Shown here piece after piece: positions 1-11,412 of a stretch of 64,000 nucleotides of DNA. Both the position numbers and the translations under genes were made by a program. The notes under the pieces are model-generated. The model saw only the letters and a list, made by a program, of their open reading frames with translations, searched no databases and was not told the DNA's origin. Within the stretch, counting starts at the first letter, position 1, and the number at the start of each line of letters is the position of its first letter. Source of the DNA: Mytilus edulis (taxonomy: Eukaryota > Mollusca > Bivalvia > Mytilida > Mytilidae); contig NC_092353.1 in assembly GCF_963676685.1 (NCBI RefSeq), forward strand, positions 7,840,207 to 7,904,206. The letters are read 5' to 3'.

Positions 1-174
1 ATTGTAATTGTTGTCTTTCTAATATTAGATCAACTTTGAATTTCGACTATCAAAGAGTTAAACACTTACAATTATATTTGAACCGTTCAGTTTATTTCAA
101 AATTTCTTTTGAAATATATCCGACTGATTTTTCTACATATTTTTATTTACTTAATGCGCAGTATACCCTAACAG

Positions 175-381
175 AGTTTGGTTGGGCGGCACAGATATGT
201 TTGCTGAGGGAAGATGGGTTTGGATAGAGAATTTAGAGCCAATATCATATAATCACTGGTCTATATATTATCATCAACCAAATGGTGGGGCAGTGCAGAA
301 TTGTTTGATTTGGATTTCCGATCAAGGATATTATTGGCATGATATTTCCTGCAAAGATAACTACAAATTTATTTGTCAGCG
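175..381 (+). CDS. C-type lectin-like domain, penultimate exon
   Basis: The exon encodes the second half of a C-type lectin-like fold, a domain usually found in secreted or surface molluscan recognition proteins. Read from the AG at 173-174, it gives VWLGGTD, then EGRWVW, an NHW and PNGG segment, and the closing C-x-W-x-D-x-x-C-x-x-x-x-FIC pattern (QNCL, YYWHDISC, KFICQR). The family's usual calcium-site tripeptide (EPN or QPD) and WND are not clearly present; QPNGG and YYWHD take their place, so calcium-dependent sugar binding is uncertain. The exon ends before GTAAGT at 382, leaving two bases of a codon. The first half of the domain and any signal peptide lie left of the window. Confidence 0.82.
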
Positions 382-444
382 GTAAGTACTTACCTTACGT
401 TTTCGGTGTAGCTTTTCTGTGTCCTTATGATATTACTCATTTTT

Positions 445-1672
445 AGCTCACCTGGCCCAAAGGGCCAAGTGAGCTTTTCTTATCACTTTGCGTCCGTCGT
501 CCGTCGTCATTAACTTTTACAAAAATCTTCTCCTCTGAAACTACTGCGTCAAACCAAACTTGACCACAATCATCATTGGAGTATCTTGTTTAAAAATGTG
601 TCCGATGATTCGGTCATTCAACCAAGATGGCCGCCATGGCTAAAAATAGAACATAGGGGTAAATGTAGATTTTAGCCTAAATCTCTGAAACCAAAGCATT
701 TAAAGCAAATCTGACATGCGGTTAAATTGTTGACAAGGTCAAGAGCTATCTGCCCTGAAATTTTCAGATGAATTGGAGAACCCGTTGTTGGGCTGCTGCC
801 CCTAAAGTGGTAATTTGAAGGAAATTTTGCCGTTTTTTGGTTATTATTTTGATTAATTTTTTAGATAGAGATAAACAGTAAACTGCAATAATGTTCAGCA
901 AATTCAGATCTACAAATAAGTCAAGATGACCAAAATGGTCAGTTGACCCCTTAAGGAGTTATTGCCCTTAATAGTCAATTTTAAAAAAAAAATTGTAAAT
1001 TTTTGTAATCTTTACAAAAATCTTCTCCTCTGAAACTACTAAGACAAGTTTAACCAAACTTGTCCACAATCACCATTTGAGTATCAAGTTTAAAAAATGT
1101 GTCCAATAACACATAAGGTAAAATGCAGTTTTTGGCTCATATCTCTGAAACCAAAGCATTAAGTGAAAATCTACAGTGAACACAATTGTTCATTAGGTCA
1201 AGATCTATCTGCCCTGAAATTTTCAGACCAATCAGGCAACTTGTTGTTGGGTTGCTGCTCCTGAATTAGTAATTTTAGGAAAATTTTGCAGCTTTTGGTT
1301 ATTATCTTGAATATTATTATAGATAGAGATAAACTATTAAAGCAATAATGGACAGCAAAGTAAGAGCTACAAATAAGACAACTTGAACAAAATGGTCAAT
1401 TGACCCAATAAGGAGTTATATTGTCCTTTAAAGTAAATTTTTAACAATTTTCATAAATTTTGTAAATTTTTGTAAATTTTTACAAAATATTTTCCATCGT
1501 CACTTCTAGGCCAATTTCATTATAGATAAAGATAATTGTAAGCAGCAAGATTGTTCAATAAAGTAAGATCTACAAACACATCACCAACACAAAAAACACA
1601 ATTTTGTCATCAATCTTTAATATGCACATAGACCAAGGTGAGCGACACAGGCTCTTTAGAGCCTCTGGTTTT
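445..1672 (+). repeat. Dispersed bivalve repeat in the lectin intron
   Basis: The block starts with AGCTCACCTGGCCCAAAGGG and a GTCCGTCGTC run, and ends near GGTGAGCGACACAGGCTC. Internally it is made of two related halves: phrases such as CTGCCCTGAAATTTTCAGA, 'atctctgaaaccaaagcat' and 'caaaatggtcaattgacc' recur about 0.5 kb apart. A shortened relative lies at 28360-28690. No coding potential is visible. I recognise it as a widespread bivalve dispersed repeat but cannot name the family. Confidence 0.7.
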
Positions 1673-1853
1673 AAAAGTAATGTTTTACGTGATTGACATT
1701 TTCAAACCAATTTTATTTCTGTTTAAAATATCAATTAATAGATTTGAAAATACCTCTTTCTCAAATAGAGCTTTCAGACATTTGTTAAGGAAAAATTATT
1801 GAGACTTTTTCATATGTTGATTACATATTTATTTGATTTTTTAATTGTTTCAG

Positions 1854-1887
1854 GAATAGAAAGAAAACAAAGAGCAATGAACAGTGA
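1854..1887 (+). CDS. C-type lectin-like gene, short terminal exon
   Basis: A TTTCAG acceptor at 1848-1853 is followed by one base that completes the Arg codon left open at 381. It then reads NRKKTKSNEQ and a TGA at 1885-1887. The phase match and acceptor support a small last exon that adds a basic tail after the lectin fold. The intron between the exons is about 1.47 kb and mostly filled by a dispersed repeat. Confidence 0.6.
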
Positions 1888-2029
1888 GGATTTTATTTTT
1901 AAATGATTGAGATAAAATATAAGAATTATTTGTTTTGATTGATAGTATGGTCATTGGATTATGAACAAAAAGATGTTGTATGAGTGCACATGAGATCGTT
2001 CAATTTACAATGTGTAAAACGTAAACAAT

Positions 2030-2260
2030 TACAGCTCCCGGACTTCAACCCGGCGCCTTTGGTCACGCCGAACAACAAACTATAAATAGCTTTAACATGA
2101 CTAGTGTAAAACAGTACAAACAGGAAAACCACGATCAAATCCATATAAAAGAAGAAACACCTATGAACTACACTGACAATACCCAAACACTGAACAGGAG
2201 ACTCCTTACTTAGGATAGGTACATAAAAAGGCAGCGGGTTTAAAACGTTTTCACAAGCGT
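2030..2260. repeat. Fragment of a dispersed mussel repeat
   Basis: Contains 'gagactccttacttaggata' followed by 'ggtacataaaaaggcagcgg' and a GTTTAAAACGTT-like end. This resembles the 'gactcctgactaaggacagg' block at 33790-33840 and its inverted copy at 42840-42900. The 103-codon minus-strand reading frame through it has no recognisable domain and is treated as chance. Confidence 0.4.
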
Positions 2261-4706
2261 TAACCGTCACTCTGATTATAAAAATAACATTAGATACACT
2301 ATAAAATATAACTGAAATGGCTTAACTCGATCAAAAAGATTTCCACAAAACAAGTAAAGGTACATTGAACGAATAAGTTCGATCTATGACACAACATATA
2401 TACAATTTTAATACATAGGCGCCCATCTAACATAGATGTTACAGTTTGTAAGACAAAAGAGTTTCAATAGAACCACTATAACCTTGGACAAAATGGCGTT
2501 AAGGTATCCGACCGATAATAAAAAATTACCGAGGTGTCATTTTTTTCATTACGAACGTAAACATAAATTTTACAAAATTTACAAAACTATTTAATTCTTC
2601 GTAAGAAGTTTGAATATTCTTATTGTTGTTAATATTTCAACAGAGGTATTACAAATTTTCTTATATGAAATACTAATTATTTTTTGTTGCAACAACCTTT
2701 AAAGTGTAAATATTGAAAAATTAAAAACAAAACAATATAGTGAAGCTTATTATCGATGGAAAACTCAGTAGAAATAAACAGACAATAAATATTTGCATAT
2801 GCATATGGCAAAGTGTTTTCTGCACGAGACGATGGTTATCTTGGTGATGCACAAAGCTTCAACAAAAACATATCCAACAAATACTCAAATCCAACATGAC
2901 AAAAAAGGACATATATACAAAAGAAACTTGAAATTGAAACCGACGAAAAACATTGAATCATAGTTAATGCATATTCCTTATTATTTGAAATACTAAAATT
3001 TAAATCGGCTAGCAGAAGAAAAAACAGTTTTACTTAAATTTATGCAATACATTATAGTGGCCTTAAATATGATAGAGATATATGGTTTCTTATATGGTCT
3101 TTAACTGAACAGAAACAAGTAGAATATATAGGGTTAGGAAAAGTGTAAATTAGTCTTGATACATATTTAAAAAATACTAGTCAACAAAGTCAATAAAATG
3201 CGCAGGAGTATAACTTGGTCATACTAAGATAAGATTTGAAAAATAAACTTAAAAATACAAATAGCTTACAGTAAGATACTAAGCAAAGATTTGTCTAAAC
3301 GAAAGTTTACATTACAGAATAGTTGTTGTACAGTCTTTATTAGTTCAAAATGTTTACTTTTTGATTTAACCAGTAGTCAATATCATTAAAGTGTATTTGA
3401 AAAAAGTAATATCTATATCTGGAATAATAAACGAGGAAAGATCAAAAGATTTGATTTATGTAAACAACAAAGATACCAGTATGACAAATAAAGTTATACA
3501 TTGGAGAAAACAAACGAACAAGTTTCATGCAAAATAAATGAAAAAAAAGACAAACACTAGTAATGTATCATTTGCTCTGTGGACACACAAATAAAAAACG
3601 CAAGTTTTTAAATATGCTTGCGAACGCTAAAATCCTGGAGTTGGAACATTTGTTCTATATGATATGGCTAATTTTAAATGCAATTTGAAATTGGGTTTAT
3701 ATATATTGTTTATATATTGGGTGGGTCCTGTAACATATCTAAGACGCCAATTTTTATCTGAACATTTCCTTAAAGACTTAGTAATAGATTGTAACATCAT
3801 TTTCAGTTTTCTTTCATTTTTCAAACATATATTCTACCATGAATTCAGTACTTTTCAGACAAATTACTTGCAGAAAATTAATGTCTGTTCAGTCTATGTG
3901 TCAATTGTGAAAAAGGAACTGTTGTGTTTTACCTGCTCACATCAACATAAAACTGTTGACTTGTCTGACAAGCTTCCAAACAATACTTACCTGACTGCAG
4001 GCGAATTCTCTGAACAGTAGTTTTAGTGCTGTTTATTTATCTAAAAAAAATTTAAAAAAAATAGTTCGCTGACTTTATAAGTTATTGTTCAGACTTTTCG
4101 GAAGATGTTAAAATCTAAATGACTGTTTAGGACTACAACTGCTAGCTTGATATATGTATAGAAGTTATTATATTGTGCTAAAGATATCAATGCTAGTCAG
4201 GGTCATTCAGTATGTTCCTATTATTAATAGTGGTTGGAAATACCTTTAACTGATTTATGTAGATCAAAGAGGTATTGGTCGAAGTAATAACTCGGACGAA
4301 ATATGTTCGACAAAGTATGTTTACTTATGGAAATAAGAATGTCGTTAGATACAATAGGTATGTAAATAGTGAAAATAGATCGAATGAAGAGTGTACATAA
4401 ACAAGTTGTGATTCTACAGCATAAAAGTACCGTTATCAGTTTGAGTCAATATTGTATTTGTGATGTAATAATGTTACAAAATACACGTAACAGGTAGTAA
4501 AAGATATTTATGATAGTCTTAATACTGACGAAGGTAAAATGAAAGGGTCGCCTCAAATGTGAATTTCACATATCACTTATTCATTAAGTTTTTTGTGTAA
4601 ACAAAACCAGTCTTCAATAAGGAACTTATTATTGACAAACTGGTTACAAAAATTTAAATCAGAGTTTCCGTAACAGCAGATTTTCAATGAATCGTCAAGC
4701 TCATTC
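2261..4706. other. AT-rich stretch, nothing recognised
   Basis: No exon, RNA gene or clear repeat boundary was recognised here. The longest reading frame (3664-4020, +, 118 codons) is low complexity, hydrophobic and cysteine-scattered, with no motif I know. Confidence 0.4.
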
Positions 4707-4707
4707 A

Positions 4708-6020
4708 TGCCCGTGTCACACTGTCCCGATTTTTACGCCGATGGCAACACGATTATGGAAATTATCAAAATCGGGACTGATCGTATCCAGATCGGGCTAT
4801 TCGTAGTGCTATCTTTAACCATCGTAGAACCATCGGCCACTTTTTCTAGCCTTCGGGGACAACTTCGGGAAGGGTTCTAAATTTTTTAACATGTTAAAAA
4901 ATCCCCGAAGGTGCGTCCGATGTTAAGGGTTCGTATTGAGTTCGTATCACCATCCTCACCATCGTAATGTCACCGGGAATGCATCTTTGAACATCGTATT
5001 GCATTCGTGTTTCCATCGTTTCCATCGGGCAGTTTTGACATTACGATGTCTACACGAATGAGTCACGAAGCTACCCGAAGGTCTAATGATGGCAACACGA
5101 CTTCGTGAAGACCTCGTAATCCCGTCGTGTTGCCATCGAATAAAAGTACGAAGGCGACAAGATGGAACTACGACGGCAATAAATCCAGCTAAATGTAAGT
5201 TAATTTTCGCGCTAAAATACATTTAAAGTGCCATGCGCGATATGCACTGGTCAGTCTAATACGACAGTTAAGAAAGACGTTCACAAAACATGGAGCTCAT
5301 ATCATATGATTCTATGAGAACAAGAAAGGCGACAGCGTTGTTTCTATTAATTCAAATGGAACAAGAAGAGCAGCTATTACAGGGTCAGGATTTACTTTTA
5401 CAAGTAAAATATTATTTTTTGTCAATTTTTCATATCAAGTAACATAATGAAAATCATAAACGCGCCTCGTACACCAACACTGCACATGCTGCAGGTACAC
5501 GTATATAGGGAAACCAACGTTTTCTTCATTATTCTGATTTTTTATGTATCGTCTGAGTTGTTGTCACACGAATGTTTACTCCATAACCATTTTGTTTTCT
5601 ATATGTCTTATTTTGCCGCATTTGTTGCTTTCCCCACATCCTTCCTTTTGTCCATATTATTATTATATTCTCCTGGAAAGAGCTCTTTTTGAATAAAAGG
5701 GATCAACGAACCCATAACTTATCGTATGGTCATCAGCCATCGCGCCATAATCGTAATCCATCGTGTAGCCTTCGAAATCCTTCGTGTAGTCTTCGGCTGA
5801 GATATGAAGCTTAAATACCCGTCTTCGGTTAACCTTCGTATGTCCGTCTTTTGCTATCGTATATAATTTCGGCACCATCATATTGACTTCGTTATTCATC
5901 GTACTTGCTTCGGTCACTTTTTGGTAATTTAACGAGATCGGGACCAACTTCGAACGAACTTACAATTTTCGCATTCGGGTGTCCATCGTATATAAAATTC
6001 GGGACAGTGTGACGCGGGCA
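4708..6020. mobile_element. 1.3-kb TIR DNA transposon, possibly PIF/Harbinger-like
   Basis: The ends are inverted copies: TGCCCGTGTCACACTGTCCC at 4708 and, on the other strand from 6020, TGCCCGCGTCACACTGTCCC (one mismatch in the first 20). Inside, both flanks (to about 5165 and from about 5697) are rich in short 'atcg/cgaag' phrases in mirrored orientation, so the inverted repeats are long and imperfect. Flanking trinucleotides are TCA (left) and TAA (right), which could be a decayed 3-bp TWA duplication typical of PIF/Harbinger; this is inference. The middle holds a short plausible first exon but no DDE transposase, so the copy would be internally deleted or non-autonomous. Confidence 0.65.
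5290..5403 (+). CDS. Possible first exon of a transposon protein (partial)
   Basis: An ATG at 5290 opens 38 codons rich in Leu/Gln/Glu (ATALFLLIQMEQEEQLLQ, then GQDLLLQ), followed at 5404 by GTAAAA, a possible splice donor. It lies in the middle of the TIR element. A short acidic or hydrophobic leader exon before the nuclease exon is common in PIF/Harbinger transposases, but no nuclease exon follows, so the assignment is tentative. Confidence 0.25.
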
Positions 6021-6830
6021 TAACAAAATACATGAATTAAGATAAATATTTTTTTCTACAACTACAATGCTTTAGAATACAACACCAAACGTTTTGATAG
6101 AAATATTTTCCTGTTACAAAGTAACGAGTATATAGGGAATTTCAGTTCACTAGAGGATGTGTGAAAATGGGGAACAGATATGTATTACTGATAATTAAAA
6201 ATCAAGATTTTATTCCAACCAATCAAAAGATGTTTAGTCATACATGCTTTTTGACGATATGAACGAGACTGCGTGAAGGATGAATGGCCATTTTGGAAAT
6301 CGAATTAGCTTTTAGACATAAGTTTTGTAAAACATTATCTAAAGAGCTACAAAACTGATTAAAGCTTACACATTTTTTTCAATGTCTCTATCCCGTTACT
6401 TTTAATGTTATGATAGGGTATTCACTTACACTATATATTTGTGTAAATGCTGTTGTGAAATAACTACCCGGTAGTTTTGGTTTCCATCAAGTAATTTCAT
6501 TGTTTGATCAGTATAATACTGTTGGCATTTATCAATCAATTTGTTGGAAGTAGAATGAAATTTGCTTTTATAGAAACTAGTTTTCTACCAATTCAACCAA
6601 ACATTTATTTTACAAGCAACTGGAATTTGAAAAATATCTTATTTAGTTCATTATAGTTGCCTAATGATAGGGATGCAGAAAATAATGTCACCACTTATAA
6701 AACCTCAAAATTGGAACTCTTTTATCTTTGAGATTGTATGTGGATATGATGAACTAGAAATGAATTTCAAAACACTTTCTTTATTTAATAATGTTCTCCT
6801 TTTTTTCTCATATCTTACGAATTATTTAAG

Positions 6831-6997
6831 AAATAATTCCTTCATGTCATATGTCATGCTCTATGCTCATTTTAACATGGGTAGGCATTATTTTTGTCGA
6901 TATTTTACACTGAGCGTTAGCGAGGTGTAAAATGTGGTCAAATATAATGCCTACCCATGTTAAAATGAGCATAGAACATGACATGAAGGAATTATTT
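6831..6997. repeat. 167-bp near-perfect palindrome (foldback element)
   Basis: The left arm from 6831 (AAATAATTCCTTCATGTCAT...) and right arm ending at 6997 are inverted copies of about 60 bases. The left arm carries a small extra 'atgtc'. The inner part is itself an inverted repeat: 'attttacac' at 6902 against 'gtgtaaaat' at about 6925, around a short GC-containing loop. The 88-codon frame across it is an artefact. It resembles a MITE or foldback element; no target duplication was identified. Confidence 0.75.
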
Positions 6998-7621
6998 CGA
7001 TTCTAATAGGACAAATACAGTACTTTCATAGGTCGAAGCGTACGAAATTACCGTAAAAATGTTTGGCTGTTCCCGTTTCCTCCTGGAGGAGTCTGTGCAT
7101 TGCATTTCATATTTGATAAGTTTAAAAGCTGCGAGCAGGGTAAATATATGTTGTTTCATAAAAAAATATAATAAAAGTTTATGTTAGCTGCTTAAATGTA
7201 TATATTTTAAAGGATAACGATGGAAATAACGTTAAGTTCGTGCGCATGTGTCAAACATATGTTGTGCTCATTAGAACACGGCTTTGTTTACATAGCGTAA
7301 TAAGGACGTCATATTAGAATTAGCAGTAGAATTCGTTATTTCAAAACTTCAGGGATAATTTCAAAATAAGTTTTTAAAAGACGTTTTTAGCACATCCTTG
7401 TTGTCAGCAGTCAATAAGGTGTAATACCACAAATCATTGTACATCACATCTGGTTGCATACTAAAAGGGTCGAAATATTCCCTTGAATTTGACAGTTGCA
7501 GAAAAGTAATCCTTCATTGTATATATTGCAGTATCGTGTCTCGGTCATAAATATATATCTTGCGTGTTTAAATGCACAATTATTTGTTTATTTGGTGTGT
7601 ATAAAGAATAATTTTTAACTT
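6998..7621. other. No feature recognised
   Basis: AT-rich DNA without exon signals or repeat boundaries that I can identify. Confidence 0.35.
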
Positions 7622-8110
7622 TGAGGTTACATGGTTACTTAAGCTGGTACACAGGTAACAGAGAGATAAAAATGTGATTGATTAACTCCCACTGATGGTC
7701 ATATTCTGCTGCTGGTGGAGTTTTAATTCCTCGAGGTTATCACCCACTTCTGTGCTGACATGAATTAACATTGATATAGTCATATTTATAAATTAACTGT
7801 TTACAAAAATATTGATTTTTATTTAAATACATAGGTTTTTGTACCTCAGAAATAGATAAGCTTAGCTTTGTTTTGCAAAACGTTTAGGAACTTTGGTTCA
7901 CAATGCTTTTCAAATTCATAGTTTATTTCGCCTTTTGAACTTTATTGGATTCGAGCGTCTATGATGAGTCTTTTGTAGATGAAACGCGCGTCTGGCGTAA
8001 ATACAAAATTTAATCCTGGTATCTATGATGAGTTTATTTCCTATATGCAAAGAAATGTAATGTGAAATGTTTTATATAATACTGAACATGATAATACTTT
8101 ATTCGTGCCA
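7622..8110. repeat. Dispersed repeat with GAAACGCGCGTCTGGCGTAA core
   Basis: The block opens with TTTGAGGTTACATGGTTACT, passes through 'gatgagtcttttgtagatga' and GAAACGCGCGTCTGGCGTAA at about 7980-8000, and ends near 'gcaaagaaatgtaatgtgaa'. Its opening and closing phrases reappear together at 54347-54470 with the middle missing, which shows it is a dispersed family. The GAAACGCGCGTCTGGCGTA core is one I associate with very abundant mussel repeats. Confidence 0.6.
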
Positions 8111-9195
8111 GGTATAATCATTTTTGGAAACAAAAATACCTAAAACACATTTTTTTTAAACTGCAAATTTACCAACTGCTAATAGGGGACAATAAATGGT
8201 GGTACTTCACCTACAAATTTAAAGGACAAATTAACATGAGTTCTCTTTGTCCCATAGCAATCCATGTATAGAATAAGCTAGTATCGAAGTATTTGAAAGT
8301 ATTTTGGATTATTTCTTTTTGACGATCTTTCAATTTGACATGGGGAATGGTTTAAGAAAATCTAGAAAATTATTTTTGTTCTCCTGTTAAAAATGAATGA
8401 ACGGACTGGCGGACGGACGGTTAAGTGGTTAATAATACCCAGTGAAATAAGTATTGACAGCTAAATTAAAAGCTTATATCGCGTTTTACACTTGAGTATT
8501 TAAGTAAACAAAAATACAGTTTCTTCCAATACATTTATACAATTCCGGAACACACACTTCAACAAATATGAGCTCTGGAATTACACGTTTTATCTGTTAC
8601 ATATCCGGGACCAGCAGTTCATAAATCATAATGTTCTGTTGATTTCAACATCCGGTGTAAAGGAATGATTTGCATACATGAGATGAATAATAATTTGAAA
8701 GGTATGATCTTTATTGTTTCCTGCATGTTAAATACCAATGGTTCGATAATTTTCAAAAGGCAACATCTTTTAAAAGCATGTGTTTGTTTATTTATTACTA
8801 CTTAACTTAAGTTTCGTTGTATTGATATACATTGCATGAGGAAATTGTAGTATCTATTTGTGGATTGTGTAAACCTTTGATAAATTAACCTGACATATCA
8901 CCGATTTCAAGGAAAACTAAAACTGAAAGTTAATTTTATAATTGTAAACAAACATTCTCAATTATGTAACTAGGTCAATTGGTGTTATATCTACGCATTC
9001 ATAATATAATCTTGATATTCCAATGATTGAGATGTAAGATATGTCTATTCAGTCAAACATGATAGCAATGTCACACATTTGTTTTATACATACAAATACA
9101 TTTTAAAGACGCACAAGGTGTTATACCACAATAAAAGGATCGAATTATTTTTTTTGTGTTATTGTGATAACTGTTGAGGGCCCTCATGGGGTTTT
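8111..9195. other. No gene recognised
   Basis: AT-rich DNA. A short GGACTGGCGGACGGACGG run near 8403 is a fragment of a simple-repeat-bearing element. No exon or element boundary was identified. Confidence 0.35.
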
Positions 9196-9380
9196 TGATT
9201 ATGTGATTACTTGGCCGTTTTTTTAATGATTATTTGATTATTAAGCCAAATATTTCATGATTATTTGATTACCTAGGACTGTATTTTTAGTTTATGATTA
9301 TTTGATTATTAAAGATAAGCAAATATTTAATGATTATGTGATTATATTGGCAAACAAACGGTGATTATGTGATTACTAGG
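9196..9380. repeat. Degenerate tandem repeat around 'tgattatttgatta'
   Basis: The phrase TGATTAT(G/T)TGATTA recurs about six times at irregular 25-55 base spacing up to the edge of the LTR retrotransposon at 9388. After the retrotransposon the sequence resumes with CATGAGGGGCCTCACTG, which mirrors GAGGGCCCTCATGGGG at about 9177. The insertion therefore landed inside an older repeat with GGGGCCCTCATG-type ends. Confidence 0.6.
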
Positions 9381-9387
9381 ACCCCCC

Positions 9388-9522
9388 TGTCACGTGTGCT
9401 AAATCTGTATTCTATTTATACTCAGTTACAGCCTCTGTTTCATATATGTATACGTCATTATGTAGTTATAATTAAACGAGATCTGGAACTGAACATGTCT
9501 GTTCAATAAGCCACACATAACA
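9388..9522 (+). repeat. 5' LTR
   Basis: 135 bp, bounded by TGTCACGTG and CACATAACA, identical to 14061-14195 except one A/G difference near the end. No TATA box is obvious beyond AT-rich stretches (TATTTATACT). Confidence 0.95.
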
Positions 9523-9540
9523 TGGTGTCAGATTAATCCA
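9523..9540 (+). promoter_or_regulatory. Primer-binding site of the LTR element
   Basis: TGGTGTCAGATTAATCC begins at the base right after the 5' LTR. The TGG start is the complement of a tRNA CCA end. The TGGTGTCAG prefix resembles tRNA-Leu-type primer sites, but the match beyond nine bases is unproven. Confidence 0.7.
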
Positions 9541-9631
9541 TTGAAAATGGAGATGAGGACTATCCATCCAGAACACTTCGCAATGTAAAAAGTTGTGCAA
9601 ATTGTTAAGATTCTGTAAAAAGGAATTTAAG

Positions 9632-10478
9632 ATGGAATCCACATTAGGATCAACGCCCAAAATGGACTGGGAAAGTGGTGACTTACCGACAGCATGGAAA
9701 ACGTTCAAACAACACGTGCAGTTTATGTTCGAAGGACCACTTAAATCAAAGAACGAGTAAACGAAATGTAACTACCTCATGATATGGGTTGGAAATAAAG
9801 GCCGGGATATTTACTCCACGTGGAATTTACAAGTTGCAGAGGCCAAGCTTTTAAAGACGTATTATGAGAAATTCGAAAACTATGTAAAGCCTAAATCAAA
9901 TAAATTGTATGCGAGGTACAAATTCACAACAAGAAAACAATCAGACGTAGAAACTTTCGAACAGTTTGTTACCGATTTAAGGATATTGATTAATGATTGT
10001 GACTATCAACAAAAAGAAGAAATGTTGCGAGACCAAATCGTATTTACCGTTAAATCACAGAAAATAAGAGAAAAACTAATAAACGAAGGAAGTGATCTAA
10101 CTCAAAAAAGCAATCGATATTGCAAGAACATACGAACTATCGAAACAACAACTAAGGTCAATGAATGGAGAGGATACATCAATTCATGCGTTAAAAAAGA
10201 AACCGTCCGCGCACACATCAACAAGAAGAGAAGAATATGTACCTAGAAAGTACAATTCACAAAGGAATTCAAAGTGTGGAAAATGTGGACGTGATCATCG
10301 CCGAAATGAACAATGCCCTGCCGAAGGTAAGAAATGTAACAAATGTTTAAAGATGAACCACTTTGCTGCAATGTGTAAAACAAAACAAAACAAAACAAAT
10401 CACGTGATTTCCGCAACAAAAAGAACATACACACGATTAGTGAATCTGACAGCTCATCAGAAGGTGAATTTTATGTAG
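9632..10478 (+). pseudogene. gag: gag polyprotein of the LTR element (broken)
   Basis: The frame opens at ATG 9632 (MESTLGSTPKMDWES) and would encode the capsid-like and nucleocapsid parts of the particle. It is interrupted by an in-frame TAA at 9758-9760, continues open from 9779, then changes frame near 10100, where the reading moves by +1 (consistent with loss of two bases in a CT repeat). The end carries two zinc knuckles: C-x2-C-x3-H-x5-C (10275-10316, His one place early) and a standard C-x2-C-x4-H-x4-C (10339-10380), both followed by basic residues. The frame ends at TAG 10476-10478. Nucleic-acid binding is the expected role of the knuckles. Confidence 0.85.
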
Positions 10479-11398
10479 GAACTATAGACGCTCCTATACA
10501 CACTATAGATAACACGTGGTACGAGACCTTGAAAATAAACAATCAACCAATCAGATTTCAACTAGACACTGGAGCTAAATGCAACGTCATCTCTACAAAA
10601 ACATTCTCGAAGCTAAATCTCGATGTAATCAAAACAAAACCAGACATCTCATTAAAGTCGTACTCAGGTCACAGTATCAAACCACGATATGCAGTTAACA
10701 TTCCCTGCACTTACAAAGGTCAAACTTGTGATGTCAAATTCTATATTATTGATATAGATTCAACATCAGTACTTGGAGGAAAAGCATGTGCAGACTTTGA
10801 ATTAATTAAAAGACTCTACACAATACAAACAGATGACAACCAAATCATTGAAAGCAATCAAATAAATCCAATACCGGAAGATATCCGAAAGAATTACGCA
10901 GACATTTTTAAAGGCATAGGGTGTATACCAGGAGAACACTCAATTCAAATTGACAGTACAGTACAACCTGTAGTACACGCACCTAGAAAAATACCAATAG
11001 CAATAAAGGACAAGGTTAAAGAAGAACTCCAGAGAATGGAACAAAATGAAATAATTGTAAAACAAACTGAACCTACTCCTTGGGTTAATTCTATGGTTAC
11101 GGTTATAAAGCCAAATAACAAGGTCCGAATTTGTTTAGATCCAATAGACCTCAACAAAGGGATCCGTCGAGCGCATTATCCATTAAAGACTATCGAAGAA
11201 GTGATAGCTAACATGCCCGAAGCAAAAGATCTAAGTAAAATTGATGCAAAAAATGGATTTTGGCAGCTCAAGCTCACAGAAGAGAGCTCGAAGCTCTGTA
11301 CATTCAACACTCCATTTGGTAGGTACAGATTCAAAAGGCTACCGTTCGGAATCGTCTCAGCCTCAGAAGTGTTTCAAAAGGCAATGTCTGTTCAATAA
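10379..11398 (+). pseudogene. pol: pol, first part: protease and N-terminal reverse transcriptase
   Basis: This frame is open from 10379, overlaps the end of gag by about 97 bases in the -1 frame, and reads an acidic linker (ISESDSSSEGEF), the aspartic protease motif LDTGA (about 10562-10576) and the RT N-terminal half. RT landmarks include KVRICLDP, and KIDAKNGFWQ with the first catalytic Asp. The gag-to-pol switch could be a programmed -1 shift or a lost base in the A-run at 10418-10422. The frame stops at TAA 11396-11398, inside a string identical to the LTR end. Confidence 0.85.
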
Positions 11399-11411
11399 GC
11401 CACACATAACA
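11384..11411 (+). repeat. 28-bp copy of the LTR 3' end inside RT
   Basis: Bases 11384-11411 are identical to the last 28 bases of the 5' LTR (9495-9522), ending exactly at the LTR terminus TAACA and matching the 5' LTR's CAATAAG variant rather than the 3' LTR's CAATGAG. It introduces a stop and changes frame (0 to +2) between the RT palm motifs. Apparent extra length is about 20 bases, flanked by short matches to the host sequence. Confidence 0.9.
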
Positions 11412-11412
11412 A

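Noticed and set aside
3664..4020. 118-codon plus-strand frame
   Set aside because: Hydrophobic, AT-driven composition, no motif, no exon context.
5663..5947. 94-codon minus-strand frame
   Set aside because: Lies in the short-phrase-rich inverted arm of the TIR element; stop codons are rare there because of the repeat composition.
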